In this document: positions 1 through 7,837 of the stretch, piece by piece
Layout: every line of letters starts with the position of its first letter
Position numbering within the stretch: the first letter of the stretch is position 1
NCBI GenBank assembly: GCA_946415265.1
Contig: CAMKRV010000009.1
Location: 1 to 33,979 of the forward strand
Length of the DNA: 33,979 nt
DNA from: an uncultured Candidatus Saccharibacteria bacterium
GTDB lineage: Bacteria; Patescibacteriota; Saccharimonadia; Saccharimonadales; Saccharimonadaceae
Reading direction: 5' to 3'
Notes under the pieces: generated by a model
The model's database searches: none
What the model saw: only the letters and a program-made list of their open reading frames with translations
Told to the model about the DNA's origin: nothing
Translations under genes and position numbers: made by a program

Positions 1-327
1 CTGACAATCTTTTCGGTAAATTACTATAAATCAATAACTATAAAATTGTAATTTCGCACACAAAATGAAGTAACAAAGAGAGACGCCTAGCCAATAGCGT
101 CTCTCAAAGTGCTCTTCTATTTGAAACCGGGCGGAAAACAAAAATTTTAAAAGAAACCGACCGGCTACCTCCCAAATAGTAGCACCAAGACCATTTTAGC
201 TTAGAATCCTTTTATTTACAAATTGTTTATGGTATAATCGAAATATACATTAGTTAATTGCGACAAGGACATCCTTGCCGTTTTTTATAGCTAATCACTA
301 GCCGATGGGCGTAAAACAGAGGATTCT
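1..327. other. Leading intergenic region, no gene seen
   Basis: No convincing ORF on either strand. It holds a 9-bp stem-loop (GAGAGACGC at 78-86 with GCGTCTCTC at 97-105), a TATAAT box at 233-238 and a hairpin followed by six T residues at 261-286. The 78-105 hairpin lacks a clean T-run on the plus strand and has a moderately T-rich tail on the minus strand, so it may terminate something outside the window. The portal and terminase expected upstream of the scaffold gene are not here. Confidence 0.6.
215..286 (+). promoter_or_regulatory. TATAAT promoter followed by terminator-like hairpin in phage scaffold leader
   Basis: A perfect TATAAT (233-238) has only a weak upstream element (TTTACA at 215-220, 12 bp away, too close for a normal -35). 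Predicted transcription starts near 245. The transcript then meets CAAGG/CCTTG (264-268 with 273-277, loop ACAT) directly before CCGTTTTTT (279-286). The stem is short (5 bp plus flanking CG/CG pairs), so termination would be partial. Position suggests an attenuator or antitermination point ahead of the morphogenesis operon; that function is inference. Confidence 0.45.
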
Positions 328-858
328 ATGGATAAAGACAATAATCCTGCACCGGATAATAACGACTCCGGGGATAAAGGCCAAGAAGACAAGCCTACAA
401 CGTTTACGCAAGAACAAGTTAACGATATCGTGAGCAAGCGTCTTGCCGAAGCCAATACTAAAGCCGAGAAAAAGCTTAAAGATGAAGTCTCGAAAGCTTT
501 AGCTGAGGCCGAGCGTCAGAGTAAACTCTCTGAAGCTGAACGCGAAAAGGAATTCAAAGCCAAACAGCAAAAGGAACTCGATGATCGCGAGCGTACAATT
601 ACCCTCCGCGAACGCAGAGCTGACGCTAAAGATGCACTGTCTGATAGAAATATCGACACAGACCTCGTAGACTTCGTTATTGATATTGACGAGGATAAAA
701 CCAATGCCAATATCGATAAGCTAGAAAAAGCTTTCAATAAGGCCGTAGAAGCCGGAGTCAAAGCCAAACTAGCCGGAACTTCTCCCGAAGATTATGGCGA
801 GGGTACAAAGCCGAAAACCGAGATCAAAAAGTCTCAAGCAGGTTTACGGTCATTCTAA
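328..858 (+). CDS. Phage capsid scaffolding protein (DUF4355-like)
   Basis: 176-aa acidic/basic coiled-coil protein directly upstream of the major capsid gene, where siphoviruses encode their scaffold. The N-terminus (about 1-25) is disordered and acid-rich; FTQEQVNDIVSKRL followed by a long charged helix (about 30-100) matches the DUF4355/gp20-type scaffold pattern as I know it; the C-terminus is a short basic tail. Scaffolds nucleate procapsid assembly by binding capsid subunits and are absent from mature virions (family knowledge). Start supported by AGAGGA about 6 nt upstream of ATG. A TATAAT promoter and a hairpin lie in the leader. First gene of the structural operon visible here. Confidence 0.8.
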   Translation: MDKDNNPAPDNNDSGDKGQEDKPTTFTQEQVNDIVSKRLAEANTKAEKKLKDEVSKALAEAERQSKLSEAEREKEFKAKQQKELDDRERTITLRERRADAKDALSDRNIDTDLVDFVIDIDEDKTNANIDKLEKAFNKAVEAGVKAKLAGTSPEDYGEGTKPKTEIKKSQAGLRSF

Positions 859-869
859 AGGAATAAACT

Positions 870-1718
870 ATGGCAAGAACTGATGCTTTAAGCATTAATA
901 TCGACGCAAGTACCGCCGATAAGCTCGCCGAGATTCAGGGATTCGTCATTGAGACTATCCAAAAAGGTGCTGTCTCAGAAAAGATGAAGAATACCGAATA
1001 TTCTGGCGATCCTACGACTGGTAGCGTCGAGATTGACCGCTTCAAGAACGCACAGGTAGATGACTACGGTACTGCTCGTGCGGCCGGAGCTGGCAAGAAG
1101 ATTCTAAACACCGGTAAGGTCACCATTAATATAAACGAAGATAAAGAAATCGTTGAAGAAATCGCCAAGAAAGATGTCAAACTCTACGGCATTGCGTCCA
1201 TTATGGACAAGCGCAAGAAAAACCAAGCGCTCCGCATGATCGCAGATCTTGATACTCGCTTCTTCGCGCAGATGGTTACCGATGGTACCGAAGTCACCGG
1301 ACTTACTACCGCAACCCCACTCGTGGATAATCTCGAAAGTATCATTCAATCTGTCGAGACTACTCAAAACGACTGGGTAGATGGCGTTGATCGCGAGATG
1401 ATCGAAATCTCCGTCAAACCGGCAATCTATGGCAAGCTGCTCAATTATATTGACTCCGTGCCAAACCCAATTAGTGGCCTCAAAGAAGATGTCTTCCATG
1501 GCGTGAAGATTTACTCTAACCACCGCCAGACCAAAGACATCATCTGTGCTATCCATGGCGCAGTTGGTCAGCCGGTCACTGTCGACGACTACGAGCCGGA
1601 GAAAATCCAGCTCTCCAATAACTACGATTGTAGTCTCTTCTACTCTCGTGGCACCAAAGCTGTCATGCCGGACTTAATCCGCTACGCAGATATCGCGGAG
1701 GCTCAAAACAATGGCTAG
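870..1718 (+). CDS. Phage major capsid protein (HK97-fold type)
   Basis: 282-aa protein 11 nt after the scaffold gene, preceded by AAAGGAATAAACT. Its position, size and composition (N-terminal helical arm, alternating beta/alpha middle, C-terminal SRGTKAVMPDLIRYADIAEA strand-rich end) fit the short HK97-like capsid proteins that pair with DUF4355 scaffolds. It would form the icosahedral shell around phage DNA. No prohead protease gene or obvious N-terminal delta domain is seen, consistent with use of a separate scaffold. Fold assignment rests on gene order and general resemblance, so the family name is less certain than the role. Confidence 0.8.
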   Translation: MARTDALSINIDASTADKLAEIQGFVIETIQKGAVSEKMKNTEYSGDPTTGSVEIDRFKNAQVDDYGTARAAGAGKKILNTGKVTININEDKEIVEEIAKKDVKLYGIASIMDKRKKNQALRMIADLDTRFFAQMVTDGTEVTGLTTATPLVDNLESIIQSVETTQNDWVDGVDREMIEISVKPAIYGKLLNYIDSVPNPISGLKEDVFHGVKIYSNHRQTKDIICAIHGAVGQPVTVDDYEPEKIQLSNNYDCSLFYSRGTKAVMPDLIRYADIAEAQNNG

Positions 1719-1881
1719 ATTCAAGCAAGTATCAACCGGACTTACGCTCGTCTGTGAACGCAAGGATGTAATCGAGCAGTACGAAAAGTATCCTGATCTT
1801 TACATTCCGCTAGACAAAGCGAAATCCGCTCCAAAGGCCGAAGAAAAGCCTGCGGAAACCAAAACCCCGGAGAAGAAATAA
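1711..1881 (+). CDS. Small phage protein after capsid gene (56 aa)
   Basis: Not in the ORF track because of its length. It starts at ATG 1711, overlapping the capsid stop by 8 nt (ATGGCTAG), and ends with TAA directly abutting the next ATG at 1882, so it is embedded in a translationally coupled chain. The product begins MARFKQVSTGLTLVCERKDV and ends in a Lys/Glu/Pro-rich tail. Small proteins at this position are common between capsid and head-tail connector genes of siphoviruses; exact function unknown. Overlapping spacing on both sides is the main evidence that it is real. Confidence 0.7.
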   Translation: MARFKQVSTGLTLVCERKDVIEQYEKYPDLYIPLDKAKSAPKAEEKPAETKTPEKK

Positions 1882-2259
1882 ATGACCGACTCAGAGCAAG
1901 AAACCAGAATCAAAACTTATGCCAAGCTCCTTAATAACAGAATCGAGGATGGTGAACTCCTAGATTTTGTTACGCTCGAAGTTCTAGATCGTGTGCTCGT
2001 TTATCTAAACGACAACACGCTAGATCAGAAACTAGAGCGTATCGTGGCGCGAATTGTTTCTGGCGTATTCGCCGAGAGTCAGGAATCTTCAGACGGAGAA
2101 CTTTCTCGTAATATCAGTAGCATATCGGATAACGGCCAGACGATTTCATATTCTGAAAAAGTCAAAAGCTATCTTGTATCTACGGATGACGAGGAACTCT
2201 TTAGCGGTTTTTCGAAACTGCTCGCACCTTACAGGAGAGTAAATGTTGCTTCCGAATAA
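1882..2259 (+). CDS. Head-tail connector-like protein (gp6-type)
   Basis: 125-aa mostly helical acidic protein; its ATG directly follows the preceding TAA (TAAATG). Proteins of this length and helical content immediately after the capsid gene are typically head-tail adaptors (HK97 gp6/SPP1 gp15 class), which form a ring beneath the portal. I see the pattern of size, order and helix-rich sequence, not a diagnostic motif. The C-terminus (FSKLLAPYRRVNVASE) overlaps the next gene by 17 nt, supporting one operon. Confidence 0.6.
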   Translation: MTDSEQETRIKTYAKLLNNRIEDGELLDFVTLEVLDRVLVYLNDNTLDQKLERIVARIVSGVFAESQESSDGELSRNISSISDNGQTISYSEKVKSYLVSTDDEELFSGFSKLLAPYRRVNVASE

Positions 2260-2584
2260 TTTCGAGAATGAAATTTCTAGTCGCTTCTACGATAAAGAAG
2301 TCACCGTTCTTGAAACTCGGGAGAGGATAGAGCCAGACGGCGGAGTGGTTCGCGAGGACAATACCGAGAAATGTAAATTCTTCGGAAATGTGCGATTCAA
2401 CGCGCAAGAAGAACTCCAAAGCGATATCGGGCTCCATCTCGACGCAGATATCACCATAACTTGTAGAAATGAGACAAATGTCTCACTAAACGATTGTCTC
2501 GTTTATCTCGGGAAAAGATATAAAGTAAATAATCTGATCCCGAGCGACTCGCACTTAACAATCACAGGTAAAGAATGCAAATAA
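2243..2584 (+). CDS. Head closure / head-tail joining protein
   Basis: 113-aa beta-rich protein. The start is an ATG with AGGAG about 6 nt upstream, located inside the 3' end of the previous gene. Size, predicted beta content (KCKFFGNVRFNAQEEL, DADITITCRN) and location between a gp6-like adaptor and a gp10-like protein match the head-closure/stopper class (SPP1 gp16-like), which seals the capsid and gives the tail a docking platform. Assignment is from gene order; sequence motifs in this class are weak. It overlaps the next ORF by 10 nt. Confidence 0.6.
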   Translation: MLLPNNFENEISSRFYDKEVTVLETRERIEPDGGVVREDNTEKCKFFGNVRFNAQEELQSDIGLHLDADITITCRNETNVSLNDCLVYLGKRYKVNNLIPSDSHLTITGKECK

Positions 2585-3048
2585 AAGTCGTAGGTTTAAA
2601 GAAATTTGCCACGAAACTAGGCCGAATGAAGTCGGATATTCTACCGGATGTAGAGCGCGGAGTGAAACTAGCGACAGTCGTGGTTGAGGGGAGAGCCAAA
2701 GCGCTCTGCCCCACCAACAAGTATCGTGCCGGTGGCGAACTTAGACAATCGATTCATCCTGATACGCAAGCCCTAAAAGACAGCGTGATAGGAAAAGTAT
2801 CGACGATTAAGGAATATGCCGCCTTTGTCGAATTTGGCGTCGGTATTAAAGGCCAAATGACGAATCGAAATCATAAGATTCCTCTAGCATACCGTCAAAC
2901 TCCCTGGACTTATACTCCAGACGACGGCGAGACCTTTATCCGTACAATCGGTAATGTCGCTCAGCCGTATCTCTATCCAGCTTTCCACCAAAGCAAAGCA
3001 CAGGTCAAAGATCTCATTATTAAATCAGTTCAAGGAATCGCAAAATAA
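2575..3048 (+). CDS. HK97 gp10-like neck/tail-completion protein
   Basis: 157-aa protein. The N-terminal helix followed by GRAKALCPTNKYRAGGELRQ and then EYAAFVEFGVG is the recognisable pattern of the HK97-gp10 family (A..CP..TG.LR.S...; YA.FVE.GT). Members sit at the neck/head-tail interface. Start overlaps the upstream gene by 10 nt, and its stop shares one base with the next start (TAATG at 3046-3050), so translation is probably coupled. The family call is from motif memory and is one of the stronger ones in the module. Confidence 0.75.
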   Translation: MQIKVVGLKKFATKLGRMKSDILPDVERGVKLATVVVEGRAKALCPTNKYRAGGELRQSIHPDTQALKDSVIGKVSTIKEYAAFVEFGVGIKGQMTNRNHKIPLAYRQTPWTYTPDDGETFIRTIGNVAQPYLYPAFHQSKAQVKDLIIKSVQGIAK

Positions 3049-3383
3049 TGTATCAGCCAAAACAAGATATCTACGAAAAGCTTCAAGAAACCGGCGTAAC
3101 GGTTCTCCAAAGCGCCCAAGAAACTTATACTGAGACTCCGACGATTACATTTTCTGTGAGTGACAATTCAACCGAACTAGATCTAAATAACGAGATAGTT
3201 TCGCAATCCATTATCGTCTCAATTGATATTTGGACTGATACAAGCATGGAAGCCTCGGCGCTTCAGAATGCCTGTGAAATATTAATGCGCGAACTAGGAT
3301 ATAAGATGACCTACTCGGCGGACGTTCCGTTCCCTGAGGGCGCATTACATCATATCAACTGTCGTTTCGAGACGACAAGATAG
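3048..3383 (+). CDS. Phage tail terminator/completion protein
   Basis: 111-aa protein between the gp10-like gene and the tail-tube gene, where siphoviruses encode the tail terminator (lambda gpU/SPP1 gp17 class) that caps the tail tube and joins it to the head. The sequence alternates helix and strand and contains a central SQSIIVSIDIW strand and a helix with ALQNACEILMREL, consistent with that alpha/beta fold. No family-specific catalytic residues are expected. Assigned by order, length and secondary-structure impression. Confidence 0.6.
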   Translation: MYQPKQDIYEKLQETGVTVLQSAQETYTETPTITFSVSDNSTELDLNNEIVSQSIIVSIDIWTDTSMEASALQNACEILMRELGYKMTYSADVPFPEGALHHINCRFETTR

Positions 3384-3391
3384 GAGAAAAT

Positions 3392-3829
3392 ATGGCTGGA
3401 ACCCGAACCATGGGTACTACCCTAACTATGAAAAGAGCCGGATCAGAAACGGCAGATACCGTTATCGCTCACTTAACCTCTATTGGCGAAGTGACTGGCG
3501 AACGCGAAGAAATCGATGTAACTACGCTTGATAGCCCAAATGGCGCTAAAGAGTTCATTTCGGGCGTTGTAGATTTCGGCTCATTCGATGTGGCTGGCAA
3601 CGTAATCGACGGCGTACAGGTATCGACACTCTACGACGTCTTTAACGGCCAACAGAATCGCGACTTTGAGATCCAGACTCCATCTGGTACCAAATTATCG
3701 CTCAATGGCTACTTCAGCTCATTTGGCTTCGGCGAAAAGACTACCGATGGCCTTGATACATTCAAGGCGACCATTCGTGTATCCGGTGCGCCAACTTATA
3801 CTCCTGCCGGAGTAACTACTACCCCTTAA
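3392..3829 (+). CDS. Phage major tail tube protein
   Basis: 145-aa beta-rich protein with AGGAGA upstream. The opening (GTTLTMKRAG), the segment GEVTGEREEIDVTTLDSPNG and a later strand GSFDVAGNVIDG are characteristic of tail-tube proteins of long-tailed phages (lambda gpV/SPP1 gp17.1-like): polymerising subunits forming the hollow tail. Located directly before the chaperone and tape-measure genes, as expected. The intergenic gap (22 nt) to the chaperone is one of the largest in the operon, which may reflect separate translation of this abundant subunit. Confidence 0.8.
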   Translation: MAGTRTMGTTLTMKRAGSETADTVIAHLTSIGEVTGEREEIDVTTLDSPNGAKEFISGVVDFGSFDVAGNVIDGVQVSTLYDVFNGQQNRDFEIQTPSGTKLSLNGYFSSFGFGEKTTDGLDTFKATIRVSGAPTYTPAGVTTTP

Positions 3830-3851
3830 TAACTTAAACAAGGAATAAATA

Positions 3852-4211
3852 ATGTCTACTAAACTAAACCTCAAGTTTACAGCACGCGACGTGGCCGCCG
3901 TAGAAGAAGCATTAGACGGCTCACTCGAAAAGATTATCGCGTCATTCAAACTAACCACCCTGATTCAATTCTTGATGGTAGGACTCCGCGATAAAGATGG
4001 CAAGAAACTAGATTTAAGCGAAGATGCCGCATTTGATGTGGTAGATGGCGCCATTAAAGAGCATGGCAAAATCGAACTCCAAATTCAGGTTATCGACGCA
4101 TTGATTGAAGCCGGTTTTTTACCAAAGGCGATCGACACCGGACAACTCAGAGCAACCTTGTCCGAAGCGATAGACGAAGCTTCAAAGATAACTGGCAAAG
4201 CCACGAAATAG
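3852..4211 (+). CDS. Tail assembly chaperone, short form (gpG-like)
   Basis: 119-aa helical acidic protein just upstream of the tape-measure gene, the position of lambda gpG. Preceded by AAGGAATAAATA. Tail assembly chaperones coat the tape measure protein during tail-tube polymerisation and are not in the virion. At codons for Gly-Phe-Leu the sequence reads G GTT TTT TA, providing a T TTT TTA slippery heptamer at 4115-4121 in the correct phase for -1 frameshifting into the downstream open frame. The zero-frame product ends at TAG 4209-4211 (ITGKATK). Confidence 0.8.
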   Translation: MSTKLNLKFTARDVAAVEEALDGSLEKIIASFKLTTLIQFLMVGLRDKDGKKLDLSEDAAFDVVDGAIKEHGKIELQIQVIDALIEAGFLPKAIDTGQLRATLSEAIDEASKITGKATK

Positions 4212-4507
4212 ACGCTCTCTATATCGGGGTTTCTCTAGAACTTTATTGGAACTTAACCCCGAATGAGTTTATCAAGTACTGCGAGGCTCATTCGAGGCGA
4301 GAGAAATTCCGTATAGAGGCAAGCGATGCGCTAAATTACCTACTCGGTCAGTATATCGGACTAGCGATACGAGCGCCAAAGAAGTATCCAGACCGACCAT
4401 TCCTAACGAAGACGCAGGAAAAGAAGATGATGCCGATTACAGACGACATACTTCTTAAAACTGCCACTATGCTCGGAGCGAAAATAAATGGCAATGACCG
4501 TAGATGA
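4109..4507 (+). CDS. Tail assembly chaperone -1 frameshift extension (gpT-like domain)
   Basis: This frame (-1 relative to the chaperone gene) is open from 4109 to a TGA at 4505-4507 and has no ATG until near its end, so it is missing from the ORF track; it explains the apparent 276-nt gap before the tape-measure gene. After slippage at T TTT TTA (4115-4121) the fused protein continues through EIDALYIGVSLELYWNLTP, NEFIKYCEAHSRREK and ALNYLLGQYIGLAIRAPKKYP, a sensible helical domain resembling T domains in which a Trp-x-x-x-P-xEF motif occurs. It overlaps the tape-measure start by 20 nt. Predicted full G-T product is about 218 residues. Confidence 0.75.
   Translation, partial: SRFFTKGDRHRTTQSNLVRSDRRSFKDNWQSHEIDALYIGVSLELYWNLTPNEFIKYCEAHSRREKFRIEASDALNYLLGQYIGLAIRAPKKYPDRPFLTKTQEKKMMPITDDILLKTATMLGAKINGNDRR
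4115..4171 (+). promoter_or_regulatory. Programmed -1 ribosomal frameshift site
   Basis: Slippery heptamer T TTT TTA (4115-4121), the same class as the HIV-1 gag-pol site. Downstream are an outer stem ATCG (4131-4134) with CGAT (4168-4171) and an inner perfect 7-bp stem CGGACAA (4139-4145) with TTGTCCG (4158-4164), about 9 nt past the heptamer, a usual spacing. Phase was checked by codon positions: zero frame GGT TTT TTA, -1 frame TTT TTT ACC. Frameshift efficiency cannot be told from sequence. Confidence 0.75.
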
Positions 4508-7475
4508 GCTACAAGTTCTCATCACCGCACAAACAAGTAAATTCAACTCGGAAATAGCGAAAGTCCAGAGTCAGATTTCTGGGCTTGATAAAAACGTAAA
4601 AAATACGAGTTCAAATCTCACTAAAAGCTTTGGTAGTCTAGCTGCCAAAGTTGTTTCTGTTGGTGCAATCATAAAGGCTACCGCAAGTTCAATAAATGCG
4701 GCAATGAACTTTATTGAAGATGAGAACTTGTTCCAAGTCTCAATGGGCAAATGGGCTGACGCGACACGCGACTGGTCTAATGAAGTTCAAAACTCGGTCG
4801 GCGTAAGTGCCGCATGGCTACGCAAATACTCTGGCGTAATGACGAATATGACCGCCTCAATGGGCCTAGCACAGGATCAAGCCGTAAAGCTAGGCAAAGG
4901 TATTGCCCTTTTGTCTAACGATATCGCTTCGTTTTATAACATCTCTGCCGAATCAGCCTTTGAGAAGATTCAATCAGCTATGGCCGGAATGCCGAGACCA
5001 CTTCAGGAACTCGGTATTATGGTACGCGATAGCGAAGTCAAACAAGTAGCTTACGCAAATGGAATTGCTAGAACCGGCGATGAACTAAATACTACTCAAA
5101 AGGCGATGGCAACTTATCTTGCTATCTTGCAAAGAACTTCGAACGCGCAAGGTGATCTAGCAAGAACCGTCAATAGCCCGGCAAACCAATTCCGAATGCT
5201 TAAAACATCTATTAAAGATCTAGCCGTAGCAATCGGCACGATGTTTCAACCGCTTCTGCAAGTCGTTCTTCCCGTCCTAAACGCGATCGTAATTGCTACT
5301 ACAAGAGCATTTCAGGCAATAGCAAAATTATTTGGAATCGAATTCGACGCAAGTGCTTATGCGGATGGTTTTTCTGATATAAGTGCTGGCGTGGAATCCG
5401 TTGGCGACGCGGCCGACGATTCAAGCGGAAGTGTCAAGAAACTCGCCAAACAGTTAGCCGCTTTTGACGAAATGAACACTCTCAACAAAGATACTTCATC
5501 TGGTGGAGGTTCTGGTGGCGGAGGTGGTGGCGGAAACATAGATTTGCCAACAATAGATTGGGATAAGTTATATTCCGGTGGCTTTGATAAGGTCACGAAT
5601 AAAGCCCTAGAGATGGCTGATAAGATTTACAAGGCATTCGAGAAACTCGGCAAGAAACTCAATAATACTTTCAAGAAAATAGACTGGGCGAAAATAAGTA
5701 AAGGCATAAATGAAGTCTGGGAAGCCCTAAAACCGTTCGGCGAACGAATCGGAGCCGGGCTTGAATGGTTTTACGACAACGTGCTTGAACCGCTCGTAGT
5801 TTGGGCGGCAAATAATTTAGTGCCAACCGTACTTCATCTAATAGCAGGAGCTCTGAAACTTATCGGCGCCGTAATCGACGCTTGCGCACCGACTTTCGCT
5901 TGGCTTTTCGATAATTTCCTAAGACCAATCGCCGAATTCACCGGCGGAATCATTATTGGAGTTCTTCAAGGAATTGGCGATATGCTAAATTGGATCGCCG
6001 AACAACAAGCCGTCGTAGAACTCATAAAGAACATTGCTTTAACAATAGGAATTATGGTCGCGGCATGGGAAGCTTACCAATTAGTAGCCGGAATAGTAAC
6101 TGGTATCCAAATCGCCATGACCGGCGCGATGGTAGCCGGCACTACAGCAAGCGGAGCGTACGCAGCTGGACTTGGAATAGTAACTGCCGCACAAAGTGCC
6201 TGTGCGACCGCCGGTACGGTCTTAAATGCAGTATTTAGTACGACTAGTATTGTTGGTCTCGCGATAACCGCTGTCCTTACTGGTATTAGTGTAGTAAACG
6301 AGGCTTTGAAACTCTCCACAATGGAAGCCGAACTCGCCGAGAGAAATCGCATGGATACGATCAAACTCTCAACTCAAACAACCGAATGGCATAACGAGGC
6401 AATCCAAAGGCAAAAAGAGTTGATAGACGAGCTAGAAGACGCTGAATTAAATGCCGTCGATTCCGAACTGGCCTATATTAATGCACAAGAAATGGCAACG
6501 CAGAAACGCGAGAAATATAACCAAATGCTTCAAGCTGGTACTTATAGTACAGACGAACTCCATAAAGCGGAGCTAGAAGCGCTTTCTGCGGAAGGTCGTG
6601 CTACGGCCGCCAAAAATAAACTTGCCGAAGCCCAACAGAATGTAACTGATAAGACTGAAGAATACGGCAATATGGAGTGGAAACGTATTATGACCGAGAA
6701 ACAGGCCGAAATGCTTGATCTAGCTAAGGCTGGGCGCTATGAAGAAATAAACAAAAGACTTCTTGAGCTAGGCACTTCTTGTGTTGAGTATAAAGATGCG
6801 CATGGTAATATGGCCAAATTTACAATGGAAGATTCAGAGAATATGGCATTCTTTATTGGCGACCAATTAGCTAAAGCAGACTCTGCTTATAAAGAATACT
6901 GGAATTCAAGTTCAGCGACAATCCAAGAAGCGGTTAGAATAACGGAATCTGTAGAGCCACAATTTGAACAGAGCGGTAAAAGCTTTGACTCCGGTCTTGC
7001 GACAGGTATTAATCAAAACTCATGGCAGGTATCAAACGCCGCAAAGAACAGCGCGCTTGCGGCCAAGAATGCATTTAACTCTACACTCCAAATCAAGTCG
7101 CCGAGCCGAGTCATGAAGAAGTCTGGCGGATTCTTCGTGGCCGGTATTGCGACAGGAATTGCTGACTCGATAAAAGAAGCCGAGACCGAAGTCGTCTATA
7201 TGGCCAATAAGCTAACCGGAGCCGTAGATAATGTCTTCTCAAACTACCAGATGGCCGATATCGCACCGAATCTAGAAATAGGTACAGATATTAGCAATGA
7301 TATCGAAACGCGCTTAAAACGCGATAATATGCGCCAAGAGATGCAAGAAAAAGATGATGATGATGAACCAATCTCACTAACCGTCAAAATCGGCGAAGAC
7401 ACGATCCTGGATAGAATCGTCAACGGAATAAACGAAAAATCGTTCATGAATAATATGGGAGTAATAAGCATATGA
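4488..7475 (+). CDS. Phage tail tape measure protein
   Basis: 995-aa protein, the longest ORF of the window, placed after the G/T chaperone pair. It sets tail length and is ejected with DNA. The N-terminal ~65 residues are a coiled coil (SEIAKVQSQISGLDKNVKNT), residues about 240-285 contain hydrophobic helices (MFQPLLQVVLPVLNAIVIAT), a glycine-rich linker occurs at about 340-350 (SGGGSGGGGGGG), a second large hydrophobic region spans about 505-610, followed by a charged coiled coil (about 620-735) and a C-terminal module with INQNSWQVSNAAKNSALAA. No peptidase or lytic transglycosylase motif is evident. The stop overlaps the next start as ATGA. Confidence 0.9.
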   Translation: MAMTVDELQVLITAQTSKFNSEIAKVQSQISGLDKNVKNTSSNLTKSFGSLAAKVVSVGAIIKATASSINAAMNFIEDENLFQVSMGKWADATRDWSNEVQNSVGVSAAWLRKYSGVMTNMTASMGLAQDQAVKLGKGIALLSNDIASFYNISAESAFEKIQSAMAGMPRPLQELGIMVRDSEVKQVAYANGIARTGDELNTTQKAMATYLAILQRTSNAQGDLARTVNSPANQFRMLKTSIKDLAVAIGTMFQPLLQVVLPVLNAIVIATTRAFQAIAKLFGIEFDASAYADGFSDISAGVESVGDAADDSSGSVKKLAKQLAAFDEMNTLNKDTSSGGGSGGGGGGGNIDLPTIDWDKLYSGGFDKVTNKALEMADKIYKAFEKLGKKLNNTFKKIDWAKISKGINEVWEALKPFGERIGAGLEWFYDNVLEPLVVWAANNLVPTVLHLIAGALKLIGAVIDACAPTFAWLFDNFLRPIAEFTGGIIIGVLQGIGDMLNWIAEQQAVVELIKNIALTIGIMVAAWEAYQLVAGIVTGIQIAMTGAMVAGTTASGAYAAGLGIVTAAQSACATAGTVLNAVFSTTSIVGLAITAVLTGISVVNEALKLSTMEAELAERNRMDTIKLSTQTTEWHNEAIQRQKELIDELEDAELNAVDSELAYINAQEMATQKREKYNQMLQAGTYSTDELHKAELEALSAEGRATAAKNKLAEAQQNVTDKTEEYGNMEWKRIMTEKQAEMLDLAKAGRYEEINKRLLELGTSCVEYKDAHGNMAKFTMEDSENMAFFIGDQLAKADSAYKEYWNSSSATIQEAVRITESVEPQFEQSGKSFDSGLATGINQNSWQVSNAAKNSALAAKNAFNSTLQIKSPSRVMKKSGGFFVAGIATGIADSIKEAETEVVYMANKLTGAVDNVFSNYQMADIAPNLEIGTDISNDIETRLKRDNMRQEMQEKDDDDEPISLTVKIGEDTILDRIVNGINEKSFMNNMGVISI

Positions 7476-7837
7476 TAGGAACTCTACTGAAGATCAATGG
7501 GCAAACTATTCCAAATATTAAAACATACAAGGTCGGCAACAATAAACTTTGGGCCGACGCGGAACGCAATATGGATGGCGATGTTAGAGCGACTTTCATT
7601 GGTGTATTCCCAAAGCTCGAATTAGAGATTGGTGGTGTTTTAACTTCTGCGATCGTAGCGAACCTCTGCGCTCTACTTGATCAACCATATTTCTCCGTTA
7701 CATTCTATGATCCAAAAACCAGAGTCAATCGGACTGCCCAATATTACGCGTCAGATTATACTGTAGAACTGATGGATAAATACCGGGAGCTCTACCAACC
7801 ATTCTCGGTCAACTTAATACCTGTGAGTAAAAGATGA
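7472..7837 (+). CDS. Small distal tail protein (DUF6711-like)
   Basis: 121-aa beta-rich protein coupled to the tape-measure gene by an ATGA overlap and to the next gene the same way. It begins MIGTLLKINGQTIPNIKTY and has the character of small post-tape-measure proteins (I associate this N-terminus with DUF6711, from memory). In siphoviruses this slot holds the distal tail protein (Dit) or a small substitute that links tube and baseplate hub. At 121 aa it is shorter than a typical two-domain Dit (~250 aa), so it would represent only the ring-forming N-terminal domain or an adaptor. Confidence 0.6.
   Translation: MIGTLLKINGQTIPNIKTYKVGNNKLWADAERNMDGDVRATFIGVFPKLELEIGGVLTSAIVANLCALLDQPYFSVTFYDPKTRVNRTAQYYASDYTVELMDKYRELYQPFSVNLIPVSKR

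Noticed and set aside
1104-1556. 150-aa minus-strand ORF opposite the capsid gene
   Set aside because: Antisense shadow of a strongly supported capsid gene; no promoter or ribosome binding site on that strand.
5990-6364. ORFs on both strands inside the tape-measure gene (82 and 96 aa)
   Set aside because: Shadow frames of the 995-aa ORF: low-complexity Arg/Ser or Ala/Val products, no ribosome binding sites, no independent context.
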